Assembly (NCBI RefSeq): GCF_003601925.1
Contig: NZ_QZWH01000015.1
Span: 16,692-80,691, forward strand
Direction of reading: 5' to 3'
Source: Buttiauxella izardii
Lineage (GTDB): Bacteria > Pseudomonadota > Gammaproteobacteria > Enterobacterales > Enterobacteriaceae
Length of the DNA: 64,000 bases
Position numbers and translations under genes: made by a program. Positions 32,807 through 42,740 of the stretch are shown here, in pieces. Position 1 is the first letter of the stretch. Every line of letters starts with the position of its first letter. The notes beneath the pieces are model-generated. The model was not told the DNA's origin. It did no database searches and was given only the letters and a program-made list of their open reading frames with translations.

Positions 32807-32965
32807 TATCATCTTTCGGTGATTAACCAATGGGTGATTCTAATAGACCTTGCGTATGGTTGCTACATTTGTGCTCAGGAGTCGGATAATTGAACGCAAG
32901 TGGTTTGCCCTTATCTGGTAGGCTGCGTAACATGATGTAAACATCGTTTTAGCCCAGAGACGGAA

Positions 32966-33924
32966 ATGACCAAACCAGCATTCATCATTACCATTGATAC
33001 CGAAGGCGATAACCTGTGGCAAAACCACCGGCAGATCAAAACTGAGAATGCCCGTTACCTGCCTCGTTTTCAGTCGTTATGTGAAAAGTATGGTTTCAAA
33101 CCGGTATGGCTAACTAATTATGAGATGGCAATCGATCCGGATTTCATCGCGTTTGCTAAAGATGTTATTGCCGCGGGCAAGGTGAAGTCGGCATGCATTT
33201 GCACGCCTGGAACAGTCCGCCTGATTATGATTTAACAGGCGACGATTGGCGCTGGCAGCCATATCTTATTGAGTACCCTGATAAAATCCTGCGTGAGAAA
33301 GTGGTTTATATGACCACGTTGCTGGAAGAAACTTTTGGTACAAAAATGCTCAGCCACCGTGCGGGGCGTTGGGCTTTTGATAGTCGCTACGCCAAACTGC
33401 TGGTGGAGTTAGGATACAAAGTGGATTGTTCAGTAACTCCACGGGTTAACTGGCGAAACGCGAAAGGTGCACCCACTGGAAATGGCGGAACGGATTATCA
33501 ACATTTTCCGACGCAGGCTTATTTCATGGATTTGGAGAAGATTAACCAGCCGGGAAATTCCGCATTACTCGAAGTGCCGATGAGTATCCAGTATAAGCAC
33601 AGTGCATTAATGAATGGTTTTAAACGCAGTTATGACCGACTTCGTGGGAAATACCGTAGCCCTTCTGTTAACTGGCTGCGTCCATCAGGGGGTAATGCCG
33701 CGCAAATGATCGCGGTAGCGGAAAAGACATTATCTCAGGGAAATGATTACGTTGAATTTATGCTTCATTCATCAGAATTTATGCCGGGTGGAAGTCCGAC
33801 ATTCAAGGATGAAGAGGATATTGAACAGTTATATCAGGATCTGGAGACGTTATTTTCGTGGCTTGCGGAACGGACGAAGGGAATGACGTTGGCAGAGTAT
33901 TATGATTTTAAGAAAGCCGGGTAA
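32966..33924 (+). pseudogene. walW: Polysaccharide deacetylase WalW-like, frameshifted
   Basis: Two reading frames make one protein of about 319 residues. The first (32966 to about 33180) begins MTKPAFIITIDTEGDN, the metal-binding N-terminus of a NodB-like deacetylase, and reads ...VIAAGK. The second (from about 33181) continues GEVGMHLHAWNSPP, SHRAGRWAFDSRY and on to the end. The sequence GGCAAGGTGAAGTC would read through as AGKGEVGMH if it had one more A near 33179. So there is a single-base deletion, real or a sequencing error, between the first two catalytic motifs. The gene lies alone, divergent from waaQ and convergent with waaL. WalW-type proteins accompany core loci of Serratia, Proteus and Plesiomonas and may deacetylate a core amino sugar. 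Confidence 0.85.
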
Positions 33925-33936
33925 CCCCGGCTTTTG
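33913..33936 (+). terminator. Terminator at the walW/waaL junction
   Basis: AAAGCCGGG and CCCGGCTTT pair around TAAC and run into TTTG. The stem overlaps the walW stop codon and lies just before the waaL stop on the other strand. Confidence 0.75.
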
Positions 33937-33940
33937 CTTG

Positions 33941-35155
33941 CTAGGCTTCTTTTAACTTCACTTGAGGATTAATACTACACACGCCAATAAGTGCGACGTA
34001 AAATAGAATTGCCTCTGAACTTAAAAGGAGCACATCACTTAAGCCATAGACAATTAAGCCATTCATGACAAACAGCAACGGAGTATTACGCTCTCGTAAC
34101 GCTGACCAGCATATAGCCATATACAGCCATAGTAAAGCCAGGCCGCCAAATACCCCTTGCAATGATAACGTTTCAATCATTTCATCATGAAGATGAACAT
34201 TTAGGAATTCCATGGTCGATCGATATTGAGGGTGTTGCGAAGTATATTTTTCTGAATAATCAAAGCGTGATTGCATTGATTGCCCCAGCGGTGCATGCAC
34301 AAAATTCTTTATACCCATCGTCCACATAGAGAAACGAGCACCTAATGAGGTGTTATCTTGCCCCTCCTGATAGAGCGCAACTTCATTATATGTTTGCTCA
34401 ATTTTTGGATGGATGTAGTTCTTATATAATGAAAAGATTGCTACAGCTGATATGACTAATACCACTAAAGTTGATTTAAAGTGGATCTTCTTAAAGTGAT
34501 AAAAGGTCATGACACCTATAATGAGCAAGTGAAAAATGATTGCTGCTCGAGTCCCAGTCAATATCGTAACTACAAATGACAAAAGGATAGTTAAGGCTGC
34601 AATAATGTAAAGCACAGGTTTTTTTTGTGTATAAAATAAATAAGTTAATAACATGCTGAACGTTGAATAAATATATGCAGCATTAGTCGCCCGGTTCAAA
34701 CCCATTTCAACACGAACCATGCCATGCATTGATTGCCAAATTGCGTAACTAGATGCGGCAACAAATCCAGCACTTACAATACAAAGCATGATTTTTTTAT
34801 AATCAATGTTGCCAAGATAATCACTGCATTGAGTTAGATAGAATACTAAGAACCCACCTAAGACCAATTTTTTACCGCCGTTAAGCTGGTCACTATAAAT
34901 GTTATACCCGTCCGGGTGATGTTCTAAAACAAAAAACCAAATTAATTTAACAATACCAAAAACAATTATTGGATATGCGACATTAAATTTTTTAAAGTTT
35001 AGCTTTTTACGCTCAACAATAAGTCCTAAAATCCCTAAGTATATTGCAATGTAATAAAAATCTCTTTGGGTCGATGTTTTTATTAATGCAAAGGAGAACG
35101 ACAGAATAGCAAAAACAAACACCATAAAATAGAGACGAATTTTTAATTTTTCCAT
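33941..35155 (-). CDS. waaL: O-antigen ligase WaaL
   Basis: 404 residues, polytopic, with about eleven or twelve hydrophobic segments. WaaL moves O-antigen from undecaprenyl diphosphate to the lipid A-core on the periplasmic side. The conserved arginine-containing TGTRAAIIF (after the middle helices) and the large periplasmic loop with LHDEMIETLSLQGVFGG near residue 340, carrying the catalytic-region histidine, are present. The start at 35155 follows GAG; it overlaps the preceding GT2 gene by 13 bases, and a longer in-frame extension lies wholly within that gene. AT-rich, as ligase genes usually are. Last gene of the hldD operon. Confidence 0.9.
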   Translation of the reverse strand: MEKLKIRLYFMVFVFAILSFSFALIKTSTQRDFYYIAIYLGILGLIVERKKLNFKKFNVAYPIIVFGIVKLIWFFVLEHHPDGYNIYSDQLNGGKKLVLGGFLVFYLTQCSDYLGNIDYKKIMLCIVSAGFVAASSYAIWQSMHGMVRVEMGLNRATNAAYIYSTFSMLLTYLFYTQKKPVLYIIAALTILLSFVVTILTGTRAAIIFHLLIIGVMTFYHFKKIHFKSTLVVLVISAVAIFSLYKNYIHPKIEQTYNEVALYQEGQDNTSLGARFSMWTMGIKNFVHAPLGQSMQSRFDYSEKYTSQHPQYRSTMEFLNVHLHDEMIETLSLQGVFGGLALLWLYMAICWSALRERNTPLLFVMNGLIVYGLSDVLLLSSEAILFYVALIGVCSINPQVKLKEA

Positions 35156-36063
35156 AATGTACTCAAAGCCTTTCTTTTGTAGCTCAATCGCACGTTGTGA
35201 TTCAAAAAGAATCCTAATGAATGAGTCATTAAGACACGTTTTTCTACAACATCTTTTTGGTTGCTTTCTTTTAGAAAGATCGAATGTTTGAGGTAAATGT
35301 CCAACCAATGACACAGTATTAAATGATGGAATTTCTTGGGTAAGACAGTTTCCATTTTTAATGTACATACAATCAGATTTGTAATTTTGCTCTGATCTGG
35401 AGTTGTGGATAAACTTCCTGAATGTTTAATATAATAATAAGGACTGTCATATTGAAAATATATATCCTGCGCATCTAATAACATGCTTGGGAATATATAA
35501 AAATCTTCATAGCATGTCATTGATGGGATAATATGAGAGCGATAAATATCACGCTTAATAAACTGACCACAAAGATAAGCTTGAAGATCTTTATGGATTA
35601 GGAAACGAGTAATTGTCTCATCTTGAGATAACTTTTCAGGATTCAGACCAGACCATTGGTGATCTATTTTATTTAAATCACGAATTTCATGTAATCTAGT
35701 CAAAAGCATATCAGGACGAGTGTTTCGTAAGAAAGAAAAAATAGCAGGAAAACTTCCTGACTTAACGATGTCATCGCTATCCAGCATAGTGATGTACTCC
35801 CCTTGAGATAAGGAAATACCATGCTGGCGAACTAAACCGACGTTTTTATAATCCACGGCCGAAACAGAGACTTGTGAATGCTGATCGGCAAATTTGGCTA
35901 TGATATCAGCAGTAGAATCTTTAGAGGCGTCATTAATAATTATAATTTCAGACTCTTCAATCGCAGAACCCAGCGCATTGAGAAGACTTTGAAATGTAGC
36001 ACCAATGGTTGCTTCACAATTGTGTGCGGCGATGATGATGCTCAGAAGTGGCCTTTCAGTCAT
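35143..36063 (-). CDS. GT2 glycosyltransferase of the LPS outer core, specificity unknown
   Basis: 306 residues. The N-terminal GT-A fold shows LLSIIIAAHNCEATIG and IIINDASKDSTADII; the metal motif is MLDSDDIV near residue 96. The C-terminal half is a helical region with IPSMTCYEDFYIFPSML, the ED acid pair expected of an inverting GT2, and no transmembrane segment. DNA is AT-rich, unlike hldD-waaF-waaC upstream, which suggests the gene came with waaL and the adjacent GT9 as a variable outer-core cassette. It lies 46 bases after the GT9 gene and overlaps waaL. Donor and acceptor cannot be told from sequence. Confidence 0.82.
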   Translation of the reverse strand: MTERPLLSIIIAAHNCEATIGATFQSLLNALGSAIEESEIIIINDASKDSTADIIAKFADQHSQVSVSAVDYKNVGLVRQHGISLSQGEYITMLDSDDIVKSGSFPAIFSFLRNTRPDMLLTRLHEIRDLNKIDHQWSGLNPEKLSQDETITRFLIHKDLQAYLCGQFIKRDIYRSHIIPSMTCYEDFYIFPSMLLDAQDIYFQYDSPYYYIKHSGSLSTTPDQSKITNLIVCTLKMETVLPKKFHHLILCHWLDIYLKHSIFLKESNQKDVVEKRVLMTHSLGFFLNHNVRLSYKRKALSTLWKN

Positions 36064-36109
36064 ATTTTACTCATCAATAGCAAAACCCGAAATGGATTTT
36101 TTATCAATC

Positions 36110-37186
36110 TCAGGAAGTTGTTAAATTGTTAACAATGAAATTAATTATTTCCCGAAGGTTCTCATTACTCAAAGCAAACAGCTCTTCTTTAGGTTTATCA
36201 AAGTAATATCTGGTTTCAAAAACAAAGGAGTTAGTATTGGCATCATCACCTATCAACAACACATTACCTAATGGACGCTGTTCTTTAACACAACATGGGC
36301 CATAGATCAGTATGACGGGTACGCCTACCGCATCGGCTATATAAACATTGCCTGAATCTGAAGCAATATAAAAATCCATTTTACTGATGGCATGTGGTAA
36401 ATCTTCCAGCGATATTTGCCCAATCAAATTGACAAAATTGTTTCGCTCACCTGTCACTTTAAGTAAGTCATCGAGCCACACTTGTTCATTTTTAGAACCA
36501 AAAATATAGTAACAACAAGGCAGATCACTGAGTGACTCAAAAAGACGGTTCCAGGTGGCCGGTGGGATTGTCTTGGCTTTGTTTCCTGCAGAGATACTTA
36601 AGCCAATTTTTATTACGTTGGGTTGGTCTAAAATTGCTGGATATTCTGCGGGTATTCTTAGCGGCAGTGTTGCGTGTTTCGGCTGGTCTTTCCACGTCAG
36701 ATTACGATCGGCAAGTTTCAGATAGTTATCAACGCTGAGAGTGTATTTACCATGCTCAACAACGCCATTAGCCATAAGATAAAACAAGGCTTGATACCAA
36801 CGGCGAGTATAAGTCGATAAAAACTGCTTGTTTGCAGCATTGCAGGTTGAAGCAAAGAAAAGGTTGGTGCTGTTCGGTTGCAGCAGATACACATTCTCAT
36901 AGCGATTCAACAATTTGAATGCTAAACGAAACTTTCGCCACAAACTCTTTTTGTGTTCTTCGATAAGGAAAAGGGTATCAATAGTTTCATCATGCTGAGC
37001 CAAAGGCCGAACAGTTTTGCTGATCAAGACATCGCTGTGCTTCAGATGGGCGAGTAAAGGCGTTACGTTAACGAAATCACCAATTTTCGCTGTCTGGATG
37101 ACCAGGTTACGGCCCGTTTTTTTATAGAACAGTTTGCCGATCAGCTTGAAAGGTAGAAAGAGGATGAATAGGAATAGATAGCTCAT
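36110..37186 (-). CDS. GT9 (heptosyltransferase-like) glycosyltransferase
   Basis: 358 residues. It has the GT9 pattern: LVIQTAKIGDFVNVTPLLAHL near residues 27-47, a central IKIGLSISAGNKAKTIPPATW, split, and the C-terminal donor site ASDSGNVYIADAVGVPVILIYGPC, split. Unusually the N-terminus has a hydrophobic stretch (SYLFLFILFLPFKLIGKLF) before the first motif, possibly tethering it to the membrane. It starts six bases after waaC but its composition is AT-rich. It may add a further heptose to the outer core; the exact linkage is unknown. It is not WaaC, WaaF or WaaQ, which are all present separately. Confidence 0.83.
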   Translation of the reverse strand: MSYLFLFILFLPFKLIGKLFYKKTGRNLVIQTAKIGDFVNVTPLLAHLKHSDVLISKTVRPLAQHDETIDTLFLIEEHKKSLWRKFRLAFKLLNRYENVYLLQPNSTNLFFASTCNAANKQFLSTYTRRWYQALFYLMANGVVEHGKYTLSVDNYLKLADRNLTWKDQPKHATLPLRIPAEYPAILDQPNVIKIGLSISAGNKAKTIPPATWNRLFESLSDLPCCYYIFGSKNEQVWLDDLLKVTGERNNFVNLIGQISLEDLPHAISKMDFYIASDSGNVYIADAVGVPVILIYGPCCVKEQRPLGNVLLIGDDANTNSFVFETRYYFDKPKEELFALSNENLREIINFIVNNLTTS

Positions 37187-37192
37187 TAATTG

Positions 37193-38170
37193 TTAGTCTA
37201 CTGCTAAGTGGCTAATTTTCTGGAGTATGTTAAATGTTTCTGCAGCGGTAATGTTAGCCATGCTTTTTCCTGCGCCTCTAATTTCGTGCTGATTTTTACC
37301 GTAGCCACCAATCAACCCCGGATCGGTAGGACCATACAATGTTATGTTTGGCCGAGCGAGTGCAGCAGTTAAATGGCTTAAGCCCGTATCAACTGAGACG
37401 ATAGCTTTGGCGCCTGCAAGTTCTCTGGCGACTTGTTCAAGTGTCAAACGCGGCAGCACTTCAACATTATCAAATCCTTCAGACAGGCGAATTGCCCGTT
37501 CGTGCTCATGATTTGCACCCCACGGGAGTTTAATACGTAAGCCTGTTTTATGCATTAATTGAATAAGATCTCGCCAGTGTGATTCCGGCCAGTGTTTTTC
37601 ATCGCGAGTTGTCGCATGAAGGAAAACGACATACTCCTCTGCGCCTGATTCGCTGTTGGTAGGGAAATGGCCTGCAATGGCGTAATCTCCCTGCTTTTCA
37701 GGATTCTGATAATTAAGGCTTTTCGCGAATAGCTCTCGAGTCCGTTCTACCGCATGTTGCTGCTTCGCAATGTGATGGCGTTTATTATAAAAAAGGCTCG
37801 CCAGAGGCTCACGCGCGGAACTCCAGTCCATGCCATGCTTAATTCCCCGCGCTTTTCGCGTCACTAATGCAGCACTTTTGATCAGTCCCTGAGCATCAAT
37901 AACCGCGTCATATTGCTCGACACGTAATGTCTTATAAAATGCTTCGCGTTCAGCTTTTACCGGAGCGGAGAACCAGTTTTTACGCCAGCGGCGAATCGCA
38001 ACCGGAAGCACTTTATTCACAGCGGGATGCCAGGATGGGATTTGCGCGAAACCTTCTTCAACCACCCAATCAAAGCGGATGCCGGGAATGGCATGCATTG
38101 CATCCGTCAAGGCCGGCAGCGTATGCAGGACATCACCCATGGATGATGTTTTAACGATCAATACCCGCAT
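37193..38170 (-). CDS. waaC: LPS heptosyltransferase I WaaC
   Basis: 325 residues (E. coli 319), GT9. WaaC transfers the first L-glycero-D-manno-heptose to Kdo. Signatures are MRVLIVKTSSMGDVLHTLPAL at the N-terminus (split), the acidic DAQGLIKSA near residue 92, and the C-terminal SVDTGLSHLTAALARPNITLYGPTDPG (split) that binds ADP-heptose. The ATG overlaps the waaF stop by one base. Confidence 0.97.
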   Translation of the reverse strand: MRVLIVKTSSMGDVLHTLPALTDAMHAIPGIRFDWVVEEGFAQIPSWHPAVNKVLPVAIRRWRKNWFSAPVKAEREAFYKTLRVEQYDAVIDAQGLIKSAALVTRKARGIKHGMDWSSAREPLASLFYNKRHHIAKQQHAVERTRELFAKSLNYQNPEKQGDYAIAGHFPTNSESGAEEYVVFLHATTRDEKHWPESHWRDLIQLMHKTGLRIKLPWGANHEHERAIRLSEGFDNVEVLPRLTLEQVARELAGAKAIVSVDTGLSHLTAALARPNITLYGPTDPGLIGGYGKNQHEIRGAGKSMANITAAETFNILQKISHLAVD

Positions 38171-39219
38171 TACGCATCCTTTTCAGCCTGTAACAACGCA
38201 GTGAGCTCTTCAATCACGCGCTCAGGCGTAATATCAATCAAGCTCTGATGATAACCTTCCGCAGCATCCCCTTTACGCACCTTGTGATAGCCAGTGATCA
38301 GGCGAATCACGCGCGCCTTATGTGACAATGGTGGCGTAAAGTCCGGGCTGCTTGGGCCATACAATGCAACCAATGGGCGGTTAAGTGCGGCGGCAACATG
38401 CATTAAACCGGAATCGTTAGTCACCACAGCCTGACAAGCAGCAAGCAAAATGACGGCTTGTTCAAGTTCAGTGTCTCCCGCCAGATTGCGGCAATAAGCC
38501 TGCTGTTGAGTGGTTAACGCAGCGACAATGTCATTCCCGGCTTCTTTGTCTTTTGCAGAGCCGAACAAAACAACCTGATAACCATCATCGATGAGTTTGC
38601 CGGCAAGTGTCGCGTAGTGATAATGCGGCCAGCGTTTTGCTGGGCCGAATTCAGCGCCTGGGCAGAAACCAATCATCGGGCGCTGTGCGTCCAGACTAAA
38701 GGCCTTACACGCCTGTACTTTTTCCCCATCGCTAACCTGTAGCTGTGGCCAAAGTAACGGTTGTGGAAGATCTTTTGCCGACTGCATACGCCCCTTGTCG
38801 TAAGCCAAAGCAATGTAGCGTTCGACCATTAAAGGCCAGGCTTGCTTATCCAGAACGCGAGCATCATTGAGCACGCCATAGCGCATTTCGCCGCGCCAGC
38901 CGGTGCGTTGTGGAATATTGGCAAAGAAAGGAACGAGTGCGGACTTAAACGAATTTGGCAGCACATAGGCCTGGTCGTAACGCTTTTCACGCAAGGCATG
39001 TCCAAGACGGCGGCGTTCGCTGATTTCAAGCGCACCATGTCCAAGCGGCATTGCCAGCGCTTCGTTAACTTCCGGCATACGTGATAATAATGGACGGCAC
39101 CAGGCCGGTGCCATCACATCAATGATTGCCTGGGGATAGCGCGCCTTGAGCGTGCGATAGAGACTTTGCGACATCATCATGTCGCCCACCCATGACGGGC
39201 CAATCACCAGTATTTTCAT
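38170..39219 (-). CDS. waaF: LPS heptosyltransferase II WaaF
   Basis: 349 residues (E. coli 348), GT9. WaaF adds the second heptose to heptose I. Signatures are MKILVIGPSWVGDMMMSQSL, split, PNSFKSALVPFFA near residue 88, and TNDSGLMHVAAALNRPLVALYGPSSP, split. It follows hldD by 16 bases and overlaps waaC by one base. Confidence 0.97.
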   Translation of the reverse strand: MKILVIGPSWVGDMMMSQSLYRTLKARYPQAIIDVMAPAWCRPLLSRMPEVNEALAMPLGHGALEISERRRLGHALREKRYDQAYVLPNSFKSALVPFFANIPQRTGWRGEMRYGVLNDARVLDKQAWPLMVERYIALAYDKGRMQSAKDLPQPLLWPQLQVSDGEKVQACKAFSLDAQRPMIGFCPGAEFGPAKRWPHYHYATLAGKLIDDGYQVVLFGSAKDKEAGNDIVAALTTQQQAYCRNLAGDTELEQAVILLAACQAVVTNDSGLMHVAAALNRPLVALYGPSSPDFTPPLSHKARVIRLITGYHKVRKGDAAEGYHQSLIDITPERVIEELTALLQAEKDA

Positions 39220-39235
39220 GTGTCAGGCGACCTGC

Positions 39236-40168
39236 TTATGCGTCACGGTTCAGCCAGGCCATATATTCTGTCACGCCTTCGGCAACAGTTTTAAATGGCT
39301 TGTCGTAACCTGCGGCACGCAGCCTGGTCAAATCGGCCTGAGTAAATTCTTGATAGCGGCCTTTGAGTTTTTCCGGGAATGGAATGTACTCAATGCTGCC
39401 TTTTTTGTGGTACGCCAGCGCTGCATCGGCAATGGCCTGGAAAGATTCCGCACGACCCGTACCGCAGTTATAAATACCGGAAACGCCGTTTTGCCAGAAC
39501 CACAAATTCACTGCGGCAACATCACCGACGTAGATGAAATCGCGTTTAAAGCTGTCGCTGCCTTCAAACAGTTTTGGATTCTCACCGTTGTTCAACTGCG
39601 TATTCAGATGGAATGCCACGCTCGCCATGCTGCCTTTGTGGCCTTCGCGCGGTCCATATACGTTGAAGTAACGGAAGCCCGTAATCTGGGAGTTTGCTTC
39701 TGGAAGGATTTGACGCACGTATTCGTCGAACAGGAATTTGGAGTAACCATAAACGTTTAGCGGCTGCTCATATTCACGCGATTCGATGAAGTCGCTGTTG
39801 CGACCGCCGTAGGTTGCCGCTGAAGAGGCATACAGGAATGGGATTTCGTGCTCCAGGCAGTAATGCAGAACTTCTTTGGAGTACTGATAGTTGTTATCCA
39901 TCATGTATTTGCCGTCCCACTCGGTAGTGGAAGAGCACGCACCTTCGTGGAAGATGGCTTCGATATTGCCGAATTCTTCGTCGGCCATAATCTGGATTAA
40001 GAAGTCTTCTTTATCCATATAGTCGGCAATATTCAAATCGACGAGGTTGGCGAACTTGGTGCCATCCTTCAGGTTGTCTACCACCAGAATATCTGTATGG
40101 CCGAGATCATTCAGTGACTTAATGATGTTGCTGCCGATAAGGCCAGCACCGCCGGTGACAATAATCAT
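39236..40168 (-). CDS. hldD: ADP-L-glycero-D-manno-heptose 6-epimerase
   Basis: 310 residues from the ATG at 40168. HldD (RfaD) makes the ADP-heptose used by WaaC, WaaF and WaaQ. It is a short-chain dehydrogenase/reductase: [12 protein letters not shown] at residues 4-15 binds NADP, and the catalytic Tyr-Lys pair is in [13 protein letters not shown] near residue 140, with the serine in [10 protein letters not shown]. Twelve in-frame codons further upstream are rejected because family members begin MIIVTGGAG. First gene of the hldD-waaF-waaC-GT9-GT2-waaL operon; divergent from kbl. Confidence 0.98.
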   Translation of the reverse strand: MIIVTGGAGLIGSNIIKSLNDLGHTDILVVDNLKDGTKFANLVDLNIADYMDKEDFLIQIMADEEFGNIEAIFHEGACSSTTEWDGKYMMDNNYQYSKEVLHYCLEHEIPFLYASSAATYGGRNSDFIESREYEQPLNVYGYSKFLFDEYVRQILPEANSQITGFRYFNVYGPREGHKGSMASVAFHLNTQLNNGENPKLFEGSDSFKRDFIYVGDVAAVNLWFWQNGVSGIYNCGTGRAESFQAIADAALAYHKKGSIEYIPFPEKLKGRYQEFTQADLTRLRAAGYDKPFKTVAEGVTEYMAWLNRDA

Positions 40169-40384
40169 GAGCGAAACCTTAAACAAAAGAGGGCCGTAAG
40201 GCACGATACCTCACGCGCTAATGGCTCTTATCATACCATCACATTCATTGACCCGCCTAATCAGAGGAAGTTTCTCAGCCTCGTGATTTATGCTGCAAAA
40301 ATCAATTTCATTGAAGCGTCATCTCGTGTCCTGGTATAGGTTTGGGTAATATGTGCCGAAATTAGCCATGCCTGGAGAATCGCA

Positions 40385-41581
40385 ATGCGCGGAGATTTTT
40401 ACCAACAGTTAACAACCCAACTTGAAACCGCACGAGCGGAAGGGTTGTTTAAAGAAGAACGTATCATTACTTCTGCTCAACAAGCAGATATCACCGTTGC
40501 TGATGGCAGCCATGTCATTAACTTCTGCGCCAATAACTATCTCGGTCTCGCTAATCACCCGGAGCTTATCAATGCCGCAAAACAGGGCATGGATAAACAC
40601 GGTTTTGGGATGGCTTCTGTGCGTTTCATTTGTGGAACCCAGGACAGCCACAAAGAGCTGGAAGGTAAACTGGCCAGTTTCCTCGGGATGGAAGATTCAA
40701 TTCTTTATTCTTCTTGCTTCGACGCTAACGGCGGCCTGTTTGAAACGCTGCTTGGCCCGGAAGATGCCATTATTTCCGATGCGCTGAACCACGCATCTAT
40801 TATTGATGGCGTGCGCCTGTGCAAAGCGAAGCGTTATCGCTACGCTAACAACGACATGCAAGAACTTGAAGCTCGCCTGAAAGAAGCGCGTGAAGCGGGT
40901 GCTCGCCACATCATGATCGCAACGGACGGTGTGTTCTCGATGGACGGCGTGATTGCGAACCTGAATGGTGTTTGTGATTTGGCTGATGAATATGACGCAC
41001 TGGTCATGGTCGATGATTCCCATGCGGTAGGTTTCGTGGGTGAAAACGGTCGCGGTACGCATGAATACTGCAATGTGATGGATCGTGTCGACATTATCAC
41101 CGGCACATTAGGTAAAGCGCTGGGTGGTGCTTCTGGTGGTTATACCGCTGGGCGTAAAGAAGTGATCGAGTGGCTACGTCAGCGTTCTCGCCCATATCTT
41201 TTCTCTAACTCTTTGGCTCCAGCTATTGTTTCTGCCTCCATCAAAGTTCTGGAAATGCTGGAAACAGGTGCTGAAATGCGCGACCGCCTGTGGGCCAACG
41301 CAAGCCTGTTCCGCGAGAAAATGTCCGCCGCTGGCTTTACTCTGGCCGGTGCTGATCATGCCATCATCCCGGTAATGTTGGGCGAAGCGACCGTGGCGCA
41401 GAACTTTGCTCGCGAATTGCAAAAAGAAGGTATTTACGTCACTGGATTCTTCTATCCGGTGGTTCCAAAAGGTCAGGCGCGCATCCGTACTCAGATGTCT
41501 GCGGCTCATTCGACTGAACAAATTGAACGTGCGATTGACGCGTTTACGCGTATCGGTAAACAGCTGGGCGTTATCGCCTAA
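40385..41581 (+). CDS. kbl: 2-amino-3-ketobutyrate CoA ligase
   Basis: 398 residues, as in E. coli. Kbl uses PLP to cleave 2-amino-3-ketobutyrate with CoA to glycine and acetyl-CoA, the second step of threonine degradation. The PLP lysine is in [14 protein letters not shown] near residue 244; [11 protein letters not shown] and [12 protein letters not shown] are also typical. Followed after ten bases by tdh, which makes its substrate. Confidence 0.98.
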   Translation: MRGDFYQQLTTQLETARAEGLFKEERIITSAQQADITVADGSHVINFCANNYLGLANHPELINAAKQGMDKHGFGMASVRFICGTQDSHKELEGKLASFLGMEDSILYSSCFDANGGLFETLLGPEDAIISDALNHASIIDGVRLCKAKRYRYANNDMQELEARLKEAREAGARHIMIATDGVFSMDGVIANLNGVCDLADEYDALVMVDDSHAVGFVGENGRGTHEYCNVMDRVDIITGTLGKALGGASGGYTAGRKEVIEWLRQRSRPYLFSNSLAPAIVSASIKVLEMLETGAEMRDRLWANASLFREKMSAAGFTLAGADHAIIPVMLGEATVAQNFARELQKEGIYVTGFFYPVVPKGQARIRTQMSAAHSTEQIERAIDAFTRIGKQLGVIA

Positions 41582-41591
41582 GGGAGCGGCC

Positions 41592-42617
41592 ATGAAAGCA
41601 TTAGCGAAACTGAAAGCGGAAGAAGGCATCTGGATGACGGATGCACCCAAGCCGGAAATGGGTCATAACGATCTGCTGATCAAAATCCGTAAAACCGCGA
41701 TTTGCGGCACCGACGTGCATATTTATAACTGGGATGAATGGTCACAAAAGACCATCCCGGTTCCAATGGTTGTTGGTCACGAATATGTCGGTGAAGTCGT
41801 CGGCATCGGCCAGGAAGTAAAAGGTTTCAAAATTGGCGATCGTGTTTCCGGTGAAGGCCATATTACCTGCGGCCATTGCCGAAACTGCCGCGCGGGTCGT
41901 ACTCACTTATGCCGCAACACGACTGGCGTAGGCGTGAACCGCGAAGGCTGTTTTGCAGAATATCTGGTGCTGCCAGCCTTCAATGCTTTCAAAATCCCTG
42001 ACAACATTTCTGACGATCTGGCGTCTATCTTCGACCCGTTCGGCAACGCTGTTCATACCGCGCTGTCTTTCGACCTGGTCGGTGAAGATGTTTTGGTTTC
42101 TGGTGCCGGCCCGATTGGCATTATGGCGGCGGCTGTGGCTAAACACGTCGGCGCACGTAACGTTGTTATCACCGATGTGAATGAATATCGACTTGAGCTG
42201 GCTCGTGAAATGGGTGTGACCCGCGCGGTTAACGTCAGTAAAGAAAACCTGACCGACGTGATGAAAGAGTTAGGCATGACCGAAGGGTTTGATGTCGGCC
42301 TGGAAATGTCCGGTGCTCCACCGGCGTTCCGTACCATGCTCGACACCATGAACCACGGTGGCCGTATAGCGATGCTGGGTATTCCACCTTCTGATATGTC
42401 CATCGACTGGACGAAAGTCATCTTTAAAGGCTTGTTCATCAAAGGGATTTATGGACGTGAGATGTTCGAGACCTGGTACAAAATGGCGGCATTGATTCAG
42501 TCCGGTTTGGATCTGTCACCGATTATCACGCACCGTTTTGGTATCGATGATTTCCAAAAAGGCTTTGATGCCATGCGTTCTGGTCAATCCGGTAAAGTGA
42601 TTCTGAGCTGGGATTAA
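41592..42617 (+). CDS. tdh: L-threonine 3-dehydrogenase
   Basis: 341 residues from the ATG at 41592. Tdh is an NAD+-dependent, zinc-containing medium-chain dehydrogenase that oxidises threonine. The catalytic zinc ligands are Cys38 in ICGTD and the His-Glu pair in VGHEYVGEV; the structural zinc site is the cysteine cluster [15 protein letters not shown] near residues 93-107. The Rossmann loop is [14 protein letters not shown] near 172. GGGAGCGGCC lies just upstream. A tight hairpin terminator follows the stop. Confidence 0.98.
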   Translation: MKALAKLKAEEGIWMTDAPKPEMGHNDLLIKIRKTAICGTDVHIYNWDEWSQKTIPVPMVVGHEYVGEVVGIGQEVKGFKIGDRVSGEGHITCGHCRNCRAGRTHLCRNTTGVGVNREGCFAEYLVLPAFNAFKIPDNISDDLASIFDPFGNAVHTALSFDLVGEDVLVSGAGPIGIMAAAVAKHVGARNVVITDVNEYRLELAREMGVTRAVNVSKENLTDVMKELGMTEGFDVGLEMSGAPPAFRTMLDTMNHGGRIAMLGIPPSDMSIDWTKVIFKGLFIKGIYGREMFETWYKMAALIQSGLDLSPIITHRFGIDDFQKGFDAMRSGQSGKVILSWD

Positions 42618-42623
42618 TATGAC

Positions 42624-42651
42624 AATCGGGGCCAAATTTCTGGCCCCGATT
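42624..42651 (+). terminator. Terminator of kbl-tdh
   Basis: AATCGGGGCCA and TGGCCCCGATT form an 11-bp perfect stem around AATTTC, seven bases after the tdh stop. Only a short T tract follows. Confidence 0.8.
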
Positions 42652-42740
42652 TAGCTTTGAAGTGCTCCACAGAGTGGGTGGCTGTCTAAAAAACATGCAG
42701 GTAAATATCTCATCTTTCGATGCGATATTACTTTTTGAGA

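Noticed and set aside
32911..32930. Possible ops/JUMPstart element (TCTGGTAGGCTGCGTAAC) upstream of walW
   Set aside because: It has GGTAG but not the full GGCGGTAGnnT ops core, faces the single walW gene rather than the waaQ operon, and no equivalent is seen on the waaQ strand.
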